Source of the DNA: Tubulanus polymorphus
Lineage: Eukaryota; Nemertea; Palaeonemertea; Tubulaniformes; Tubulanidae
Length of the DNA stretch: 64,000 nucleotides
NCBI RefSeq assembly: GCF_964204645.1
Contig: NC_134028.1
Location: 24,774,153-24,838,152 of the forward strand
Direction: 5' to 3'
The position numbers and the translations under genes were made by a program. Of the stretch, positions 36,751 to 48,500 are shown in pieces. The notes beneath the pieces were generated by a model, which was given only the letters and a program-made list of their open reading frames with translations, was not told where the DNA came from and did not search any database. Numbering within the stretch: position 1 is the stretch's first letter; each line of letters starts with the position of its first letter.

Positions 36751-36839
36751 AGCATTTCATCGTGGTAGATATTGGCATGTCTCTACCTATTCCGGAATTA
36801 TATTCTGGCGCATTCATTTCGATACATAGTCAGGAAAAG

Positions 36840-37170
36840 AACCCGATTGAAACGACCGGGATGGGTTCGGATAGGTTTCGGCATGGTCTAATGCCGAAAT
36901 TAGTTCTCTCGTCGCGGATAGCAGTCGCGGGAATGGCGCTGTCAGTTTGAGCTGGAACATCGATGTGCCCAGCTCAATAGTAATGCGAGGCAAAATACCG
37001 AGGTGAAGTAAATGATTCAATAGAAGAAAAGAAAGTAGTGAATAACGATGTGAATCCGTGTATTCAGATGCCGTCAAATTGTCCAAGATGGCCGCGTGTT
37101 AGGCGTGTCGCATAATTCCTCTGATCAGTTTAGTTTTAGAGGCGCTTGTTTGGTTAGCGTGTCCCCCACG
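36840..37170 (+). pseudogene. Inverted relic of a third SpvB/RHS gene
   Basis: On the plus strand, opposite to the two intact genes, 36860-36995 decays from exon 1 of the family: GLMPKLVLSS, GMALSV and WNIDVPSSIV can be read, with frame breaks. A degenerate intron follows, and 37085-37165 matches the start of exon 2 (QDGRVLGV and a broken SDQFSFRGACLVSV). Similarity then ends. It is a pseudogene fragment holding the exon 1/intron/exon 2 junction, so it derives from the intron-containing form. Confidence 0.8.
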
Positions 37171-37654
37171 CGGCGTGTCATACAATTATTTCGAAAAGGA
37201 AGAAAAAATATATGTTTTTGAAAACAAATTTAATAATAAAATCAACATTGCACGATATCGATGAAGTAATGAAAAATTGTTTAAAATACAATGATATCTA
37301 CATGCAGCAGACTCAGCCTTACCCCGAAGAACTACTCAAATCGCTAGGTTAGGAAGACTTTACATAAATATATTCAATCGCAACCAGGATTTCGAGGCAA
37401 GCGAGGCCGGTCCATCAGGTTCGCAAGTTGGTTATAATCGCTCTATGGACCCTCAATATCAATCCGAGTTCATTGCGATTTGCCTAATGTCGTACACAGA
37501 AGAGACCAGTAACTTAGAGGTAAATTTTGCCCTTCTACGCACGCCATCTAGCAGAGGCTCCTAACTTCCTTGTGGAATATTTACTATCAATGCACTATAC
37601 CGAGTAAGGGTAGAGTCTACTGTATGTAATTGTATGTAACATATTTGGATCTTT
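37171..37654. other. Intergenic region 3' of the BMPER-like gene
   Basis: AT-rich sequence between the SpvB/RHS relic and the BMPER-like stop codon. It presumably includes the latter's 3' UTR. I see no gene or clear signal. Confidence 0.5.
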
Positions 37655-40600
37655 TCACGTTCTCTTCTGTAGCAATCGTTTACACCTGGAGAATTTAACG
37701 CAACGATTTTTATGTAGAACGAGGCCGGGCGCGCATTCACATCCGGGTACACACGGGCGATTGCAGTTCCGGTCAGCTGTCGGGTTTTCGCAGGTGCGCA
37801 GACACGCGGACATACACTTCTCATATTTCGAACCGTAGATACATTTCGGCGCTAAAATCGAAAAGAATGAAGAATATTTTTACACATTTTTCAAGTCGCT
37901 ATTTTTCAAAAAGAAATATTACAAATTCCACGCGCTAGAACTACCAACACACGACTTTTCGACGTTTCACACTATGTCAGTTTCAAATGAACTGGGTAGA
38001 GAAGTAGGAATCTGTACAAGAGGTCATCATTCATTGAATTTAGAAAAGAGACGTTTCAACACCAAGTAGAGGAAACTTCTTTGGAGTACGCGTAGTCAAC
38101 ACATGGAAGTAGACAGCTCCATCAACGAATGCATTTAAGAACAGCGACATAACACCGTAAGTTCTATTGCTGCCACTATTGACATTTCAGGTCAAATGAC
38201 ACAAATGCTTTGTCGAAAAGTCGTGTCTTGATAATGTTCAGTGCTTTTTACACGCAATACTTTACTATTATTAATAGATAACTAATAATCATTTTATTAA
38301 ATGAAAAGATTCTTACTTCCGCAGAAATGTGGTGTTTTCCATTCAGCGACGATATTAAAACGAGCACAGGCTTTCGTATAAGCGATCAACGCTTCACAGC
38401 TACACTGCATGTTACTTGGACAATCACATACATCAGTTACACACGCCCTGTAAAGATAATGCAATTCTTTTTTGAGTAAAGTGATTTCAGAAGGTTAGAA
38501 ATGCGTCCATAAAAAAAGAGGTGGGACCAGAGACAGCAGCTCTCGGTTCTCGGGACTTAAAGCATTGAAACTTATCCAAACGCTATGTTCAAATTTAACC
38601 GACAATCTGTGGAATCAGGCACAAATTTGCGGTCAGTAACTCCCTCTTCGCGAAGCTTTCGTTATTTTGAGATCAATGAAACACACTACCGGGTTGTCTA
38701 GTGTACTACGAGTAAAGTCAGTTATATAGATAAATAAACTATTTCTTAGTTTCTACAGGCCCCTCCAGGTCTAATTTACTGTATTTTGTATTATGCTTTG
38801 TACACTATGCGGTAAATTATATTTGAAAAATAAAGTGTTCATTCATTCATGGACAAATTCTTTGTGGAAAATACAAAATGTATACGTACTTGTAATAAGG
38901 ACGGACGGGTAAGACTTCTCGGCATTTGGCGAACGCCGGCGTGAACAAAAAACTGCATTCCTGATGAGCTAGCATTTTATGAGAGAAGACGCTTGGATTC
39001 AAACACGGCGAAGGTTTATTCGATCTGTTCGGTTTCAGACATTTCCCTCCGACTCGCCACTGATCGCCGAATTCCTTCGAATCGTGTACCCGTTTGCCGT
39101 TTTTACCAATGAAATCGTCGCTAGGATCGCCGTTGTAATTGCCGCACAAGCCGCACAGTTTCGTTTTCAACTTCGCGGGCACGGTCACCTCCAGATAACT
39201 GTCTCCGTCCCAGACGATTTTGATGCCGTTCGAAGCCCGAACTACGATCGACATATCCTCGATCGTGATATTAAAGCCGTCGTGCTCGTACGGTAAATCC
39301 ACTGTTTTACGCTCGACGCGCACGAGCATTCTCTGCAACAGGAAAATCCGCGTCTTATTCAACTGAACGGCGGCCATCTTGGTCCAAGCGTAGTTTTCGT
39401 AAAGTCGCACGTGGTTTCGTACTCGTATGTTGAAAGCGGCCTCGTCCGAGCAGAGCTTCGTCAAAGTGTATTTACAATTTCCTTGGAAGTCGAACATTTT
39501 CCCGTCGTAGGTTCGATAATGCGGGTCTCCAAATACGGTACACACAGATTCACCTGGGGAAAAGACACAACATTTTCGTTTGAGATTCAGACATAAATTG
39601 CTTTTACGCATGAACAGAAGAACACGTTTTTTTGGTACATGCGATGTATTCTCTCGGATTGGGACCTCACGAGGCACGTACGCCATGCCGTAAGATAAAC
39701 GGGTGAATTTCGCGAGCAAACTTACGGCTTGGAGTAATCAAATGATTTACTCAAAGCTTACGGGTTCAGTGGAACCATACGGGCAACCCATAAATCTCAC
39801 GGCGGCGGGCCCAAAGCACCTCGTAACAGAATCGCTCATTGCAGACGTTTGTATTGATGATAAGTAGTATTCCTTTAAGAGCTTCGTATTTGCGGAATTT
39901 GCGGTATACTTACGTTCGACACACCTCGGGCAGCATTCGCCGGCCGGAGTTTTCAGTTCGAAATTCTGAAGGCATACGATTTGTTTCTTTTCACACGGGA
40001 CGACTCTGCATACATTCTCACCGTTAACGCATTCGCACTGCGAACAGCCGTGTCGCCATGTTTGACCATGCTGCAAATAAGATGTTTCAGAATGAAATAA
40101 TATTTCGTTTCTCAAAGAACAATTAATCGTCGAATGATCCCGACAATGTAGATTATAAGAACAATTTTGAAGCTATGGCTATATCAATTTGTTAGCTAAC
40201 TGCATCACAGGCCAGTTGCTCAAAAGCTGATAAACTAAATAGCAGACAAAGTACTGCATTTTGACCATATAGTATTCATCTTTGATAATACAAAGATAAA
40301 TTGATGACTGATTTATAAGAAGGTTAATTACCGCGTATGTGATATCTTCCATTTTACACATTTTCCCATGTTTACATTTCGGGCAACATTCTCCTGGTGG
40401 GTTGATTATATCTTCTAAACTACAGTCAAGAGGACCACATTTCTCCACATCACACACCACCATACTATTCTGTATTGAGATAGACATTGCTATTATCAAA
40501 CCTTTAACATGTCGTACACAAATACATGAATAACGTAATGTGGCATTTGTTTTAGATTCAGCGCCGAATTCATGAATACATACCCTACAAAAACATCTTA

Positions 40601-41049
40601 TACACGGATTATCAGCAACCATCGGCACATCTATAGAACCTTCAACGTCACACTTCGCAAGGGTTCCTACAGAATTGAAGATGAATACTTGTCAAAACAG
40701 ACAATTCCATTATGGATAAACCATAGTGAGTAAAACCATTAGAAACTGTCAGAAAATTGAAATGCGGGTTTCGCTTAGTAACCCTGAATAATAAGATTAA
40801 TATCACAGTCAACCAGTCATGAATAAGTGTAGTAGAAACAGTTCTACCTTCCAAACATATCGATTTTGAAATCTTTACCAAATCGTTTACAAACAATTTC
40901 GAAACTTTTTACGGCAAAAACTAAAATTCGTAGATCGCTTCAAGAACTGACATGAAAAGTTATTTACCTGCTAATACGGCGACTGCTTCGTCGATACAAC
41001 CCGAAAACACAACGATTGAAAATACGATAGCTCTAAAAATCCAATCCAT
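37655..41049 (-). CDS. BMPER: Short BMPER/crossveinless-2-like secreted BMP regulator
   Basis: Seven exons: 41049-40968, 40666-40584, 40469-40332, 40070-39914, 39553-38890, 38447-38317, 37851-37655 (483 codons plus stop; human BMPER 685). A signal peptide starts MDWIFRAIVFSIVVF. Two von Willebrand type C domains follow: the first resembles BMPER VWC1 (AKCDVEG, ADNPCIRCFC, GECCPKC), the second BMPER VWC5 (HGQTWRHGCSQCEC, GECCPRC). Then come a VWD domain (VCTVFGDPHYRTYDG, LCGLCGNYNGDPSDDFIG), a C8 region (CVTDVCDC, AYTKACARF) and a TIL domain (CNRPCVPGCECAPGL). This protein class is extracellular and tunes BMP signalling, binding BMP through VWC1. Compared with the usual five VWC domains, VWC2-4 appear absent; consecutive exons are in phase, so none is simply overlooked. 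A BMPER-related paralogue rather than the strict orthologue is possible. Divergent to HELZ. Confidence 0.87.
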
Positions 41050-42563
41050 CTCCCATTTTGCCGTTACTGTGATATTCTAATCGTGTTGAGCGTATTCTCG
41101 AGCAGAAATAAATTGACCCGTTGCCTTTCACAATCACTGCATAAATGTGAATTTAAATAGACGAGCAGGCCGCTCTTTATAGTCTCGTGAAATGACATCT
41201 ATAATATGAGGCGTGATCACCAGTCTTGCTGGGCACGTAGATTATCATTCACTGTGTTAATTATCCAGCGAATGGCGTTTGTTGACACCTAAATTAGACA
41301 CAAACAATGTTAATCCCTTTACGTGTCACTTTGCAAGCGCCAGATTCGCTCCTGTCTAAAAATTCCTGTCCAATACAACGCTCCAGTTTAAGGTCCAGCT
41401 GTATCAGTCGTACTCAAGTCCATAAGTTATCTTAAATTTTAAGACTATATAGCCTTAGTCAGTTTGGGCCACATAAAAGTGGTCTGAATAACGTTAATAA
41501 CGCTAAGACTGTGCAACTGGCCCATGGGCATCGGCGCTTTCCTACGTGGAGGCACCACGGTTATGCAATTCAAACTGTACTTGAACTGTGCCGTGAACTC
41601 ATTTTAACTTGTAATATTTGAGCTGTGCGATAACTTCTGGTATTCACGAACTTTTATTTGTACAATAAAATTAATGTTCATGGTGTAAATTACTTCCAGG
41701 AATGCTAATCAAGTTAAGGGTAGTGTAATTGGCACCAAATAATTTCATGGGTAATTTACTATCTAATTCAGAAGAAGATTTATTGGGTAAAGCTCATAAA
41801 AGGAATGAGAAATTTCTATTTTGATTTATTTCAGTAAATGAGGTAGTTTGACGACGATCAATTGAAAAGTGACCCGGCTCGCGCGCCAGTTTATTTTACC
41901 GTACTGTACCGCCATCTATATCGCGTCGGGTCCGGTATCTTTCGGAGCCCGCCAGTCCGTACGGTGTCGCCATCTACATTAATGGAGGAGAGCTGTCAGA
42001 ATTTTGTAAATAAAAACACACGTCATTCTTCATGTAAATTATCGGTGTTTTCACGCTTATCGCGAGTCGATGCGGCGCTGTTTATCGATAACAAGTCAGT
42101 TTAGATCTTAGATACAGTTAATTTTTTTGCTGTAGTCTTGTTGTCAGAGGCTAAATAGAACAATTTGGCCTCGAGCCCGAGATTCGAACAAAAAAAAACG
42201 AAACAGAAAAAAAATCCATTGTGTAGTTCGTTGATCACTGTTCAATTTGAAAATATCTGTAATTTTAAATCGTTTAGTAGGCTTAATCTTGAAATAATCT
42301 TTGCAAGGTTGCGTCCCATTATAATTTTTTCGTTATAAGCTTTTGTAACTTAATATTATATTGCCATTAAATTTATTAATTGACAATTGTTCTAAATTTT
42401 GAGATATCAAAAATTAGATTATTTTCCGTCTATCAATTTTGATGTTTAAGAAAATGATGGCCGTATGAATCATTGTTTTTATCTTCGAAGGTTAATTCCT
42501 GGTGAGAATATGATTTGACGAATGATACATCGCATCAGTTCAATGTAGTCGTAACGGAGTATA
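41050..42563. promoter_or_regulatory. Divergent intergenic region, BMPER-like and HELZ
   Basis: 1.5 kb between head-to-head genes, holding both promoters. The 41870-42075 part is unusually rich in CG dinucleotides for this AT-rich stretch and is the best candidate for the HELZ promoter and first non-coding exon. An 80-codon open frame there has no recognisable domain. A possible MITE remnant ends near 41530 ('gtgcaactggccc'). Confidence 0.4.
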
Positions 42564-45500
42564 ATGGATGCGAGTGCAGGTGAGCGCGCTGTTAAACTAT
42601 TTCAGCAAGCTCAGTACGTCGATGCATGCGCCATCTATTCCAAATGTCTGGAACGAATTGTGGAGTCGTCGAATCAAGATGATCACGGAAAACGAGTTCA
42701 ACTGTTGCTCAATCGATCGGCTTGTCACGTTAAATTGGTAAGTAGCAGGTCGACTAGTACACGGGTCAAACTCGTACCCGGTCAACTGGTGCACAGGTCA
42801 AACTCGTACCTGGGTCAACTCATACCCGGTCAACTGGTACACGGGTCAAACTGGTACCTGGGTCAACTCATACCCGGTCAACTGGTACACTGGTCAAATC
42901 GGTACCTGGGTCAACTCATACTCGGTCAACTGGTACACTGGTCAAATTGGTACCTGGGTCAACTCATACCCGGTCAACTGGTACACAGGTCAAACTGGTA
43001 CCTGGGTCAACTCATACCCGGTCAACTGGTACACATGTCAAACTGGTACCTGGGTCAACTCATACCCGGTCAACTGGTACACAGGTCAAACTGGTACCTG
43101 GGTCAACTCATACCCGGTCAACTGGTACACAGGTCAAACTGGTACCTGGGTCAACTCATACCCGGTCAACTGGTACCCGGTCAAACTCGGAAGACTCTCA
43201 TAAGCCTAATGCACCTGATATGACTTTCAAGATGATTTTGATGATATTCAGAACCAGGAACGCCTTACCTCTCATTGAGTCACTGGTACTTGCCTTTTCA
43301 GGGATATAAATCACACTGTTTTTGATATGTTTTGTTGCCCCTCTTTTGCGTGATAGTCTCTCTAGTTACAAGCTGGATCCATTAGGCTTTCATAACTTGA
43401 GATAATTATTACTATTTATTTTTATTTCAGAAAAACTATGAAGCCGCCATAGAAGATTATGAACAAGGTACGCTGTGAATGGAATGCCACAATTAACTCA
43501 AGCTCTCAGTCTTCTTATAGCTTTTAGACCTTACATCAAATAATGAAAAGGCAAAAACTGATATCAATTATTCAAAACTCTTTCAACCTGTTTTTCTGTT
43601 AGAAAAAGTATTTGATGTGAACAAACTTGACCTTAGAACAAACTGCTTCATTGTCAATGCTCATTGGTCAATTTTGGACAATATGGTTGACTATGTAACA
43701 GCTCCATTGCCCACTATGAGATAACTCGTATAAGCAACTGGGGGCAGTGAATATGTTAATTAAGCATTGGATTGTGGAACAGAATGAAAGATATTTTTAG
43801 AACCCCGGCCTTCAGTTTCCAAACTTTATTTTACAGTTTTGTTAATCGATGAGTTGAACGCGAAAGCGTTTTTAAAGAAGATAAAAGCTCTGTCGTCAAT
43901 TGGCAAATTTGTAAACGCGTTCGAAACTGCGAAAACATGGCTCGAAAAGGATGAACAGGTACTATCATTTGATTTGAGGCACGATATAAAGATAGAGTCC
44001 AAAAGCTCTTGATCGTTATGAACTTTTGTATGTATGATTTTTAGAATGTACAAGCTAAGAAAGAAGTTGATCGACTGGAAATAGTTGTAAAAGCTCTACT
44101 CGACCAGGTAAGCTCATATTTAATGTGACCTGTCGGTTTAGTTTTTGAAGGTGTCTACCCCTTAAGCCTGAGAGTCTTAACCCTTGTTGTGATTAGCGAA
44201 TATTTTTTGTGGCCCCAGCAGTGTTTTGATGTGAGTCTATACATCGGATGAAGTTTAGTTAAACTTAGATTTCATTTTCAAATGTGGAACTCTTTTAAGT
44301 CTTGTGTGTTGTACATCTATATATCCTAGTTTTACAAATGTTTTTTAATCACAAATATGGCCACTTCTAGCGTGCTTGTGGGTTGAATTTTAGACAATTT
44401 CTCATTGTAGCAGTTAGATGAAGATGATGATGACGTTATCATTATTGACAATGGAATAACAGTCGACTGGGAAAAGGAGGAAAATGTTGAGAGCACCCCG
44501 TCGATTGAGAAAACCAAACCAGATACGTGTAGTAATTGTGATATCACTGATGATAATGAGGAGGGTAAGTCAAGGGTGGATCCGAGGAGCGGGTGCAGGG
44601 GATGTGGCCCCCCTCCTAAAAATGTCAAGTTGCCCTGAAATTGTAGGCCTACAGGAAATAAAAAATACTAAATTGATACCTAAGAAAATTTAAATTCATA
44701 AGCTTGTTCTCTGTATATCCGATGATGAGTTAATGTTTGCGGTGAATTAATTATTTCGAAGATGAATTATTGCGAGTAACGTATAATTTTTCTAGAGAAT
44801 GATTCGATGAAGATTGATTTAGCTATCGATGCATGTTTGGAACCTGCGAGCGGCGGTGCAAATGAAAATGACGATGACGTCGATGTCGAAGATGAAAAAG
44901 GTGATGACGATGATGGAGAATTGGAAGTTGATATTGCGGATAATAACGACAATTCTCAGCAGAGCGGTGACGATAAAAATGATGGCGGTCGAACATGGAG
45001 GTTCCGTGAACCGCCGCGAGGCCTTACCAGCGAAGAATTCCAGAAATGTCCCAGGTGTGTTCTGTAATATTCTGTATCCAGGACCCGCTTAAGTTGAATT
45101 CTACTCTACAAGATTACAGTTGAACCTCCTTGAAACGATTCTGTTTAAGATGAAACCCATTTACTACGATGGTTTCCAGCAGAGATATTTATATTAACAA
45201 TTTCCCTTTTGACTACAAGAATTGTCTACATTTTCGCTCTTTCAACCCTAGCATGCTGCGATATTTCAATAGAGATTTAAAAAAGTCATTCCTACTTATA
45301 TCAATATACTGTGATGCAATGTATTAGCAAAACCCATTACCGATCTATACACCGCACTGTGGTGTAGATGCACTGAAAGGATTAATGTTTAATGATCATT
45401 ATTCTGCCAGGTTTATGTCGAGTGGAATTTGTCGATTCGGCGATAAATGTACGGAAGCTCATTGCGACGGAGAACTGCTTGAGTGGCGCAAACGTTTCGA

Positions 45501-48500
45501 TGACCGTTACGAGCAGCTGCAGCGAGAGAGGGACGAGGAGAATCGTGGAGCCGGCCTCTCGTACGCTGAACAGCTACTAGAAAAATGGATGAACGCCGAT
45601 AATCCAGAAACAATCGTAAGTGTCAACATTGAGATGGAGGAGTGGAGGCTGAGGCATGTATGATAGTGGCTACCACAGTTCAGACTGTACCCAGTTCCAC
45701 AGTTCAGACTGTACCCAGTTCCACAGTTCAGACTGTACCCAGTGTCACATTTCTGATTGCACCCAGATTGCAGTTGGTTGAATAAATAGATTTTTGCTTT
45801 CACATTTCAGATGACGAGTAACCCTCCTGGTATCAAATTCTACTGCAATTCAGATTCATCAATAACTATGGCAACTAAAAGGTGTAATCACGCTTGGCTT
45901 TTCACGTTGACTAGCAAGGTAGGTAGCTTTAGCACGTGCTTCATTCATGATTGGGAATACGTACGTACACCTACATGCGCCATCAATTTCCACGTCGAAA
46001 AAGAAAGAACTAACTTTTTAAATCCGCTGAAAAATAATTTGCTAAGAGCTTACTGAAATGTCGTAAGTTTTGATTAAAATTTGAGTCTATTTCTATCCGT
46101 TGAAAGCTGTATTTAGCTCGTGTGATTCTATTGGACGAATCAAAACGCCATTTCAACATAACGTCCGTCACGATCGGCCCGAAGAAAAATCAAAAATCGC
46201 AAAAACTCGACGAGAGTTGTCAAGAATGGTTGAATCCTGTCGATCAGAATAACTTGTCAAAAAACGAAACTGTCTACAGAGTAAAGGTCAGTTTTATTTT
46301 CTCTCACTATGATTTTCTATTCCCCTAAATGCTAACTGCACAATTGAGTCTAAGCTCATTTTGGTTCTATAGTCAATCTAACAATATGACAAGACTAAGC
46401 TCATTTTGGTTCTATAGTCAATCTAACAAATTAACACTGGTCTAAGCTAATTTTGGTTCTATAGTCAATCTAACAAATTAACACTGGTCTAAGCTTATTT
46501 TGGTTCTATAGTCAATCTAACAAATTAAGACTGGTCTAAGCTTATTTTGGTTCTATAGTCAATCTAACAAATTAAGACTGGGGTAAGCTTATTTTGGTTC
46601 TATAGTCAATCTAACAAATTAAGACTGGTCTAAGCTTATTTTGGTTCTATAGTCAATCTAACAAATTAAGACTGGTCTAAGCTTATTTTGGTTCTATAGT
46701 CAATCTAACAAATTAAGACTGGGGTAAGCTCATTTTGGTTCTACGGCTAATCCAACAACTACAGAGCAGTTTTATGATTTAGTACCACTCCCCCTAAAGT
46801 TCACTGTTATGATAACATTCGACTATTTTCTATGATTTCAGATTCTATTTCGTACGGATATATTCGGAACGTTTCGTCAAACAGTCGTGTTTGATTTCGG
46901 TGTCGAACCGGTGATGTGTCAGCAGCTGTGCGTCGACTCCAGTCCGGTAATCGACGTCGATAAACTACAAGCTGAGTTAACCCTGAGTGAAAGCGGCCGC
47001 TGGGAAGTATCGACTATACCCATCGTTGAATTCCTCCCAAAGTAAGCGTTTTCCTTATCTGACTTTCAAAGTATTTTATCGAATTTACTGTACATCCATC
47101 ATACTTTTTTGTGTACTGTGGACTGTGGATGGAATTTGTTGAAATTTTATGACTATTGGATCATGTTGAGAAGAGTTATGTATTTTTGAGGGTCCACCTT
47201 TCAACATGTCTGACTGGTGGCCGCATTTGTTCTTAAAGCTATCTAGGCAAACATCCTTCTGTTCAAGATACAGACTGAACCAGCGAATGGATTCTTAAAT
47301 AAATTCACGACTTCTTATGAAATCTACCGGGTATGTGAAATAATTTGTGGTTAAAATTGTGATATCTGATTTCGTCGTAGGCCGCGTTGTAACCGTCGTG
47401 ATGCCGAATTGTTGGAGAAATATCCGGTTCCGTCTGCCGCACAGATTGCTACTAGCCATTGTTTACAGGACGGCGTCACGTCGAAGGAAAACTACCGCGA
47501 TCGAATGCACAGTTTGTTGTACATTGAAGAAATGGCGCAATATTCAAATGTATCCAAGTACGTAATACACTGATACTGATTAGTGAAAAATTGTGAAGAA
47601 TGGAATGTCTGCTTAGAAATGTGAGAATCTGTGAAATATGATGAAAATGTGTGAACAGTTCAAGAAAAGTGTCTGTCAAGATATTTTGATTGCCGCTTAT
47701 GTCATATACTGCAGAGCTTTGAATTCATTTTAATCTGTCCAAGTAGTAACCAATAACTGCTTATATTATTGATGTGAAACATTTGTAAAAGATTATGAAA
47801 AATGTGAAAAATCCTGATATTTCATAGTAGAAAATTGTGAAAAAGTAAGGATGTTATTCAGAGTTCATCAATTTGATCGATGTGAATTTTAAGCATTATC
47901 TATTCATAGGGAGTAGTGGCTAGCATCCAATTATCAGAAAAATCTTAAGCTTAAAAGCTTAAGAAAAGTTTCAATGAAGTGGTAATTGTTTTTGAACATT
48001 CCAGAGTTCATCGATCTGATCCTTTTATGCTCGTACACTTCAGATATAACATCAAAACCTGGTTGGATTTAACGACACGATTCATGTTGATGCCTTCGAC
48101 GTATTCCACGGCTAAATACGCTCAAAACGACGAGCTGTTCGCGCACACGAACCTAGCGACGGAGATCTCCGAGGATACCGCTCACGGGCGGCTCATTTTA
48201 CAGAACGTCAATCGCGTTCTCATCGCGGCCGTCGATAAAAATAACAAGTCCGAAAACCAAACTCCCGAAAAGGTCAGTGGTTTATCACTTAATTCCTCCC
48301 TGAATCAGTGCACCGTCCCGAATCAGACCTAGATTCACCCCTGAGATTATTCATGCTATGATTAAAATTCCGCTGTACACCATTTTCACTACTGACCCTG
48401 TGAAAATAACTCATGAATTCTCCATTCATTCAGGACGTATCCTAAAATTTGCCTAAAATTCAGAATTCCGGTACTACTCATTACTAGCCTCACAGGTGTA

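Noticed and set aside
41862..42104. 80-codon frame upstream of HELZ
   Set aside because: CG-rich promoter or 5' UTR composition with no domain. It is better explained as the HELZ 5' region.
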